The notes under the pieces are model-generated. The model was given only the letters and a program-made list of their open reading frames with translations, was not told the DNA's origin and searched no databases. Below are positions 6,665 through 7,127 of a DNA stretch of 7,127 nt, piece after piece. The DNA is from Betaproteobacteria bacterium (GTDB taxonomy: Bacteria > Pseudomonadota > Gammaproteobacteria > Burkholderiales > Thiobacillaceae): contig JAIFLB010000047.1 in assembly GCA_020049245.1 (NCBI GenBank), forward strand, positions 1 through 7,127, in the 5' to 3' direction. A program made the translations under genes and the position numbers. Numbering within the stretch: the stretch's first letter is position 1; each line of letters starts with the position of its first letter.

Positions 6665-6684
6665 CTTTTCGGAGCACACTTTTC

Positions 6685-7127
6685 ATGCCGAATTCTCAAC
6701 CTGACCTCGACCCTCAGGAAACCCGCGAGTGGCTTGACGCCCTCGCCGCTGTGATCGAAGAAGAAGGCGTGGAACGCGCCCATTTCCTGCTCGAAAAACT
6801 GATCGACAAAGCGCGCCGCTCCGGCGCCTACCTGCCTTACAACGCGACCACCGCCTATGTGAACACCATCCCGGTGCACAAACAGGAGAAACACGCCGGC
6901 GATGTCGCCATGGAAGGCCGCATCAAGGCGCTGATCCGCTGGAACGCGGTGGCCTGTGTCATGCGCGCCAACGAAAAAGCCCCCGGTGTCGGCGGACACA
7001 TTGCCAGTTTCCAGTCCTCCGCCACGTTGTACGACGTTGGCTTCAACCATTTCTTCAAAGCCCAGACCCCGGAACACGGCGGCGATCTGGTCTATTTCCA
7101 GGGTCACGCATCGCCCGGCATCTACGC
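6685..7127 (+). CDS. aceE: aceE, pyruvate dehydrogenase E1 component, 5' part only
   Basis: Homodimeric-type E1 of the pyruvate dehydrogenase complex: thiamine-diphosphate-dependent decarboxylation of pyruvate and acetylation of the E2 lipoyl group, in the cytoplasm. The first 147 codons are visible and run off the right edge. They align closely with E. coli AceE: DPQETREWLDAL, VIEEEGVERAHFLLEKLI, YVNTIPVHKQEK, IRWNAVACVMRANEK, then GGHIASFQSSATLYDVGFNH and GGDLVYFQGHASPGIY. This N-terminal region includes the GHxASFQSSATxYDVxFNHFF and YFQGHxSPGxYA blocks typical of the family. The ATG at 6685 is preceded by GGAG (6671-6674) at a 10-nt spacing. The gene has its own promoter at 6534-6562. In most proteobacteria aceF and lpd follow, but that lies outside the window. 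Confidence 0.97.
   Translation, partial: MPNSQPDLDPQETREWLDALAAVIEEEGVERAHFLLEKLIDKARRSGAYLPYNATTAYVNTIPVHKQEKHAGDVAMEGRIKALIRWNAVACVMRANEKAPGVGGHIASFQSSATLYDVGFNHFFKAQTPEHGGDLVYFQGHASPGIY

Noticed and set aside
1..7127. CRISPR array, transposon ends, tRNA or attachment sites
   Set aside because: No spaced direct repeats, transposase frame, cloverleaf or target-site duplication was found on reading both strands.

Overview
The window looks like chromosomal DNA of a GC-rich betaproteobacterium. The evidence is the AroC and AceE protein sequences, the aroC–YdcH-family–MFS gene order, and uniform proteobacterial-style coding sequence throughout. I would not name a genus from this window alone. 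There are no tRNA, rRNA, CRISPR or insertion-sequence signals.

Left part, minus strand (1–2358): a housekeeping cluster is read leftward. It starts with aroC (chorismate synthase), which is broken as read by an out-of-frame internal deletion. A small YdcH/DUF465-family protein follows, then a hairpin terminator, then a major facilitator transporter that runs off the left edge. The transporter appears to lack most of its sixth membrane helix. Both lesions remove roughly 60 bp relative to family members, so either genuine decay or a sequence/assembly error must be considered.

Middle, plus strand (2569–6419): a two-gene operon divergent from aroC. The first gene encodes an exported NMT1/SsuA-type periplasmic solute-binding protein. 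The second starts 5 nt after the first one's stop. It encodes a two-helix membrane protein with a periplasmic sensor region, a HAMP-like linker, PAS, GGDEF and EAL domains. No ABC permease or ATPase lies beside the binding protein. The most economical reading is a ligand-sensing pair: the binding protein reports a small molecule to the c-di-GMP enzyme, as NspS reports polyamines to MbaA in Vibrio cholerae. This is the most interesting item in the window.

Right part, plus strand (6420–7127): an intergenic region holds a probable terminator for the c-di-GMP operon, a good sigma70-type promoter, and a structured leader of about 115 nt. The 5' end of aceE (pyruvate dehydrogenase E1) follows and runs off the right edge.
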